Under the pieces are notes generated by a model. The model was not told the DNA's origin and did no database searches. It saw only the letters and a program-made list of their open reading frames with translations. A stretch of DNA of 64,000 nucleotides from Candidatus Hydrogenedentota bacterium (GTDB taxonomy: Bacteria > Hydrogenedentota > Hydrogenedentia > Hydrogenedentales > SLHB01): positions 62,001-126,000 of the forward strand of contig JAKPDK010000160.1 of the NCBI GenBank assembly GCA_029552745.1. The letters run 5' to 3'. The position numbers and the translations under genes were made by a program. This document shows positions 61,941 to 64,000 of the stretch, piece by piece. Position 1 is the stretch's first letter, and each line of letters starts with the position of its first letter.

Positions 61941-62516
61941 ATGCGTTCACAAGTAACCACCGGACGCGGCGACGAAGGCATGACCGTGGCGCTAGACGGC
62001 CGGGAATACTCAAAGGCTCACCCGATCATGGAATGCGTGGGGACACTCGACGAACTTCGCACCCAACTCGCGCTCGCCCGTTTGCTTTTATTGAGGGAAA
62101 CCCTTCCTGAAGCGCAAGCGCTTGCCGATACAATTACTTGGCTACTCCATGTCTTCTTCGCCATTGGCGCTGAATGCAGCGATCCTTTAAACCGCAAACC
62201 CGAATTCCACCGAGCCCGGATCGGAGAACAGCATCTCGCGCATCTGGAAGCGGAACAGCAACGCCTTGAAAGCCAGGTGCAATTGCCTCGCAAGTTTATC
62301 GTTGGAGCAGCCAATCTCCCGGCTGCTCAAATGGACGTCGCGTGCGCCGTCGCCCGCCGCTTTGAACGAAATCTGGTTCGTCTTAAAAACGAGGTGCCGG
62401 AGTTTTCCGCAGGAGAATTACTGGCCTTTATCAATCGTTTAAGCGATTTTCTGTATGTGGCGGCACGCTGGTTGGATAACGGTGATTACCAAACCGTAGA
62501 TTATAGTCGACTTTAG
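61941..62516 (+). CDS. cob(I)alamin adenosyltransferase-like protein (PduO type, divergent)
   Basis: Probably attaches the adenosyl group to cobalamin (vitamin B12). AAGGAGG lies 10 bases before the ATG. The 191 residues follow the PduO layout: TGRGDEGMT near the start, MECVGTLDELRTQLALAR (the 'VExyGTVDELNS' helix) and the FxxGAECSDP loop. The C-terminal VARRFERNLVRL takes the place of CRRAER. Several conserved positions differ, including VQLPRKFIVGAANLPAAQ in place of the FILPGGS segment. A divergent or altered function is possible. B12 use would fit corrinoid-linked URO-D-like enzymes, but this is inference. Confidence 0.75.
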   Translation: MRSQVTTGRGDEGMTVALDGREYSKAHPIMECVGTLDELRTQLALARLLLLRETLPEAQALADTITWLLHVFFAIGAECSDPLNRKPEFHRARIGEQHLAHLEAEQQRLESQVQLPRKFIVGAANLPAAQMDVACAVARRFERNLVRLKNEVPEFSAGELLAFINRLSDFLYVAARWLDNGDYQTVDYSRL

Positions 62517-62535
62517 AACGAAACACGGCCAAACG

Positions 62536-64000
62536 TCATATTGTGTAAATTTCATGGAGCCTGCCAGGCGGCATCGGGATTTCGCGGCTGAGCCACGTCT
62601 CTGCAACCGGTGCAAACCGCCCCGCAAGTCGTTTCTCTCCAACCCGGAATGAAACCACTCGGGGGCCTCCAAATGCTTGAGGCGGAGCACCCATCCACCA
62701 TTCGTCCAAAAGCTCTGACTCCTGCATATCCTGCACCAGTTTGTCAAAGGATGACACGTCTGGAGTACGGCGCAATTCAGCGCCAATGGCACCGCCGTAT
62801 CGACGATACTCCGCCTCTGCCAATTCCCGCTCTTCACTGAACTGTAATAACTGAAGACCAACCAACAGATGATTCTTATGGGTGATTACCCGGAGAACAG
62901 GTGAAGTCAACGAGGAATCCGTCGGACAGAAACGCAGCCCTAATGCGACGCAGCCACTTTTTATGACGACGGAACCTTCGGGATGCCCCTCATAGTCAAA
63001 ATCGTGGAGATGCTTACCGTCAACCCATACCCCATCAATGGTATCTAGTCTCGGCAAAACCATCATCATTTCCAGCGACTCCACGTAGTACCTCTCTTGC
63101 CCTTTGGGAATATAAAGAATCAACGCGGTGGAGCCCGACTGGATTGCAAAGGGTCGCCCGTCGTCCGCCCAATAACAACCGTTCATGTGCATCGTGTAAC
63201 CGTTAAGATGATTTCGATATTTGTAGGCAGATTCTCCCGGGCGCCGTCGGTTCTGAATAAAACGTGGGAATGCAACGCCTAACTCATTAAGTGTCGTCAC
63301 CGGCTTGCCTGTCCTCGTCCAAGAAGCGTAATACGTGGCATTCTGCATCCCGTGCAAATGGGAACGAGACGCAGTACCCACACATAAAACATCATCCATC
63401 CACGTGGTCACTTCCGCAATGCCACCAGGCACCCAGGTCGACCCCACTCGGTAGTCAACTTGCTCCGACCGCGAAATCACCGTGAGCGGGAGTTCCTTAT
63501 GAAGCGCAAGTGACCGATCAGCAGGACACTCGTCTGCAAAACTCGCAAACAACCCCCCGCAATTCATATCAAACCCGTGGTCGTACCACGTGGCTACCTC
63601 CGGGTCATAGAAAGCGCCCCAAACCATGTCCAGCAACATATTCAGTAACGAAGTGCCGCCTACCAAACCATCGTGATACGTCCGGCTCCAAGGACCACCC
63701 AGTATACGCGATCCAGGGTGAAACCGAAGAGCAACTTCATGCCACAGATGCTTTTCCAATTGCTGCGCTAAGGCGTTGACCCTAGGTTCTTCCAGCGACC
63801 CCAAAATACGTAACATAGTCAATGTGACGGCATGGTAGACGGGGCTGTTGAACTCCGGAATTGTGCCATGATCTTTTACAAGCTGCATCAATCGACACAA
63901 AGCCTGATAGCCACGCTCCACAATGTCCGGCCGATTAAACCACAAACCTGCCGTAATACGTACCGTCCATGTCTGAAGAGGAAGATTAATATTACGTCCC
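62536..64000 (-). CDS. alpha/alpha-toroid-like protein, 5' end missing
   Basis: Not recognised, and partial: the reading frame stays open to the right edge, where TTG at 63945 is not the true start (upstream codons read NINLPLQTWTVRITAGLW). At least 488 residues. Regions such as GTIPEFNSPVYHAVTLTML, RTYHDGLVGGTSLL and LHGMQNATYYASW suggest a helical (alpha/alpha)6 toroid followed by a beta-rich part, like heparinase or other polysaccharide-lyase folds. It would fit the glycan theme of the window. Convergent with the cobalamin gene, with 19 bases between the stops. Confidence 0.55.
   Translation of the reverse strand, partial: GRNINLPLQTWTVRITAGLWFNRPDIVERGYQALCRLMQLVKDHGTIPEFNSPVYHAVTLTMLRILGSLEEPRVNALAQQLEKHLWHEVALRFHPGSRILGGPWSRTYHDGLVGGTSLLNMLLDMVWGAFYDPEVATWYDHGFDMNCGGLFASFADECPADRSLALHKELPLTVISRSEQVDYRVGSTWVPGGIAEVTTWMDDVLCVGTASRSHLHGMQNATYYASWTRTGKPVTTLNELGVAFPRFIQNRRRPGESAYKYRNHLNGYTMHMNGCYWADDGRPFAIQSGSTALILYIPKGQERYYVESLEMMMVLPRLDTIDGVWVDGKHLHDFDYEGHPEGSVVIKSGCVALGLRFCPTDSSLTSPVLRVITHKNHLLVGLQLLQFSEERELAEAEYRRYGGAIGAELRRTPDVSSFDKLVQDMQESELLDEWWMGAPPQAFGGPRVVSFRVGEKRLAGRFAPVAETWLSREIPMPPGRLHEIYTI

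Noticed and set aside
1-64000. tRNA, rRNA and riboswitch genes
   Set aside because: No cloverleaf with GTTCNANNC arm, no rRNA-like stretch and no clear riboswitch fold found by eye in the intergenic regions.

Overview
The window looks like chromosomal DNA of a Gram-negative bacterium that does not belong to a well-studied model lineage. Kdo synthesis genes (kdsA, kdsD) imply a lipopolysaccharide outer membrane, and several products carry signal peptides or a lipobox. Base composition looks even throughout (roughly half G+C by eye), and coding density is high with many 4-base ATGA/GTGA overlaps. The mix of many glycoside hydrolases, HDOD proteins, an eukaryotic-like Ser/Thr kinase fused to TPR-like repeats, a URO-D-like protein among sugar genes and a DUF1854 ABC transporter would fit a candidate phylum such as Sumerlaeota, Hydrogenedentota or a PVC/FCB relative. 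That placement is inference only. No rRNA, tRNA, transposase, phage gene or cas gene was found.

Layout. 0.2-3 kb: kdsA-kdsD and a small amidohydrolase-like gene. 3-5.8 kb (minus): mdh followed by a triple-BON protein and a membrane-anchored TPR-like protein. 6-9.3 kb (plus): a small membrane protein, an FGGY sugar kinase and a phosphohexomutase. 9.3-15.6 kb (minus): two tandem GH38 alpha-mannosidases. 15.7-16.3 kb: a non-coding repeat element. 16.4-20.8 kb (minus): squalene/phytoene synthase, sialate O-acetylesterase-like enzyme, CorA and an Sfp-type phosphopantetheinyl transferase. 21-28 kb (plus): a carbohydrate cluster of URO-D-like protein, GH2 beta-mannosidase, secreted beta-helix enzyme and Gfo/Idh/MocA dehydrogenase. 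28-33 kb: a membrane spermidine-synthase-like protein, then an HDOD-hybrid histidine kinase pair. 33-38 kb: a secreted GH67/GH20-like protein, a methyltransferase, an Mrp-DUF971 fusion and a zinc-ribbon protein. 38.6-46.8 kb: a four-domain ABC transporter, then (minus) a large unrecognised protein, two GT4 glycosyltransferases and a tiny lipoprotein. 46.9-49.5 kb (minus): phosphoesterase, hisB, HDOD and a small acidic protein. 49.6-50.0 kb: second copy of the repeat element. 50.1-56.3 kb (plus): polytopic membrane protein, secreted GH-like protein and TPR-kinase. 56.3-60.9 kb (minus): Lon-N protein, MEMO, NIF3, glgA, tsaE. 61-64 kb: xth, a cobalamin adenosyltransferase-like gene, and a protein that runs off the right edge.

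How it fits together. The dominant theme is glycan degradation and remodelling, especially mannose-containing glycans (two GH38, one GH2 beta-mannosidase). Cytoplasmic sugar processing (FGGY kinase, phosphohexomutase, Gfo/Idh) and cell-surface glycan synthesis (Kdo, GT4 pair) accompany it. Housekeeping genes are scattered between.

The least explained feature is a pair of related non-coding elements at 15719-16270 and 49577-49998. They share both ends and have imperfect terminal inverted repeats and a nested inner hairpin. They behave like a non-autonomous (MITE-like) mobile or REP-type element.
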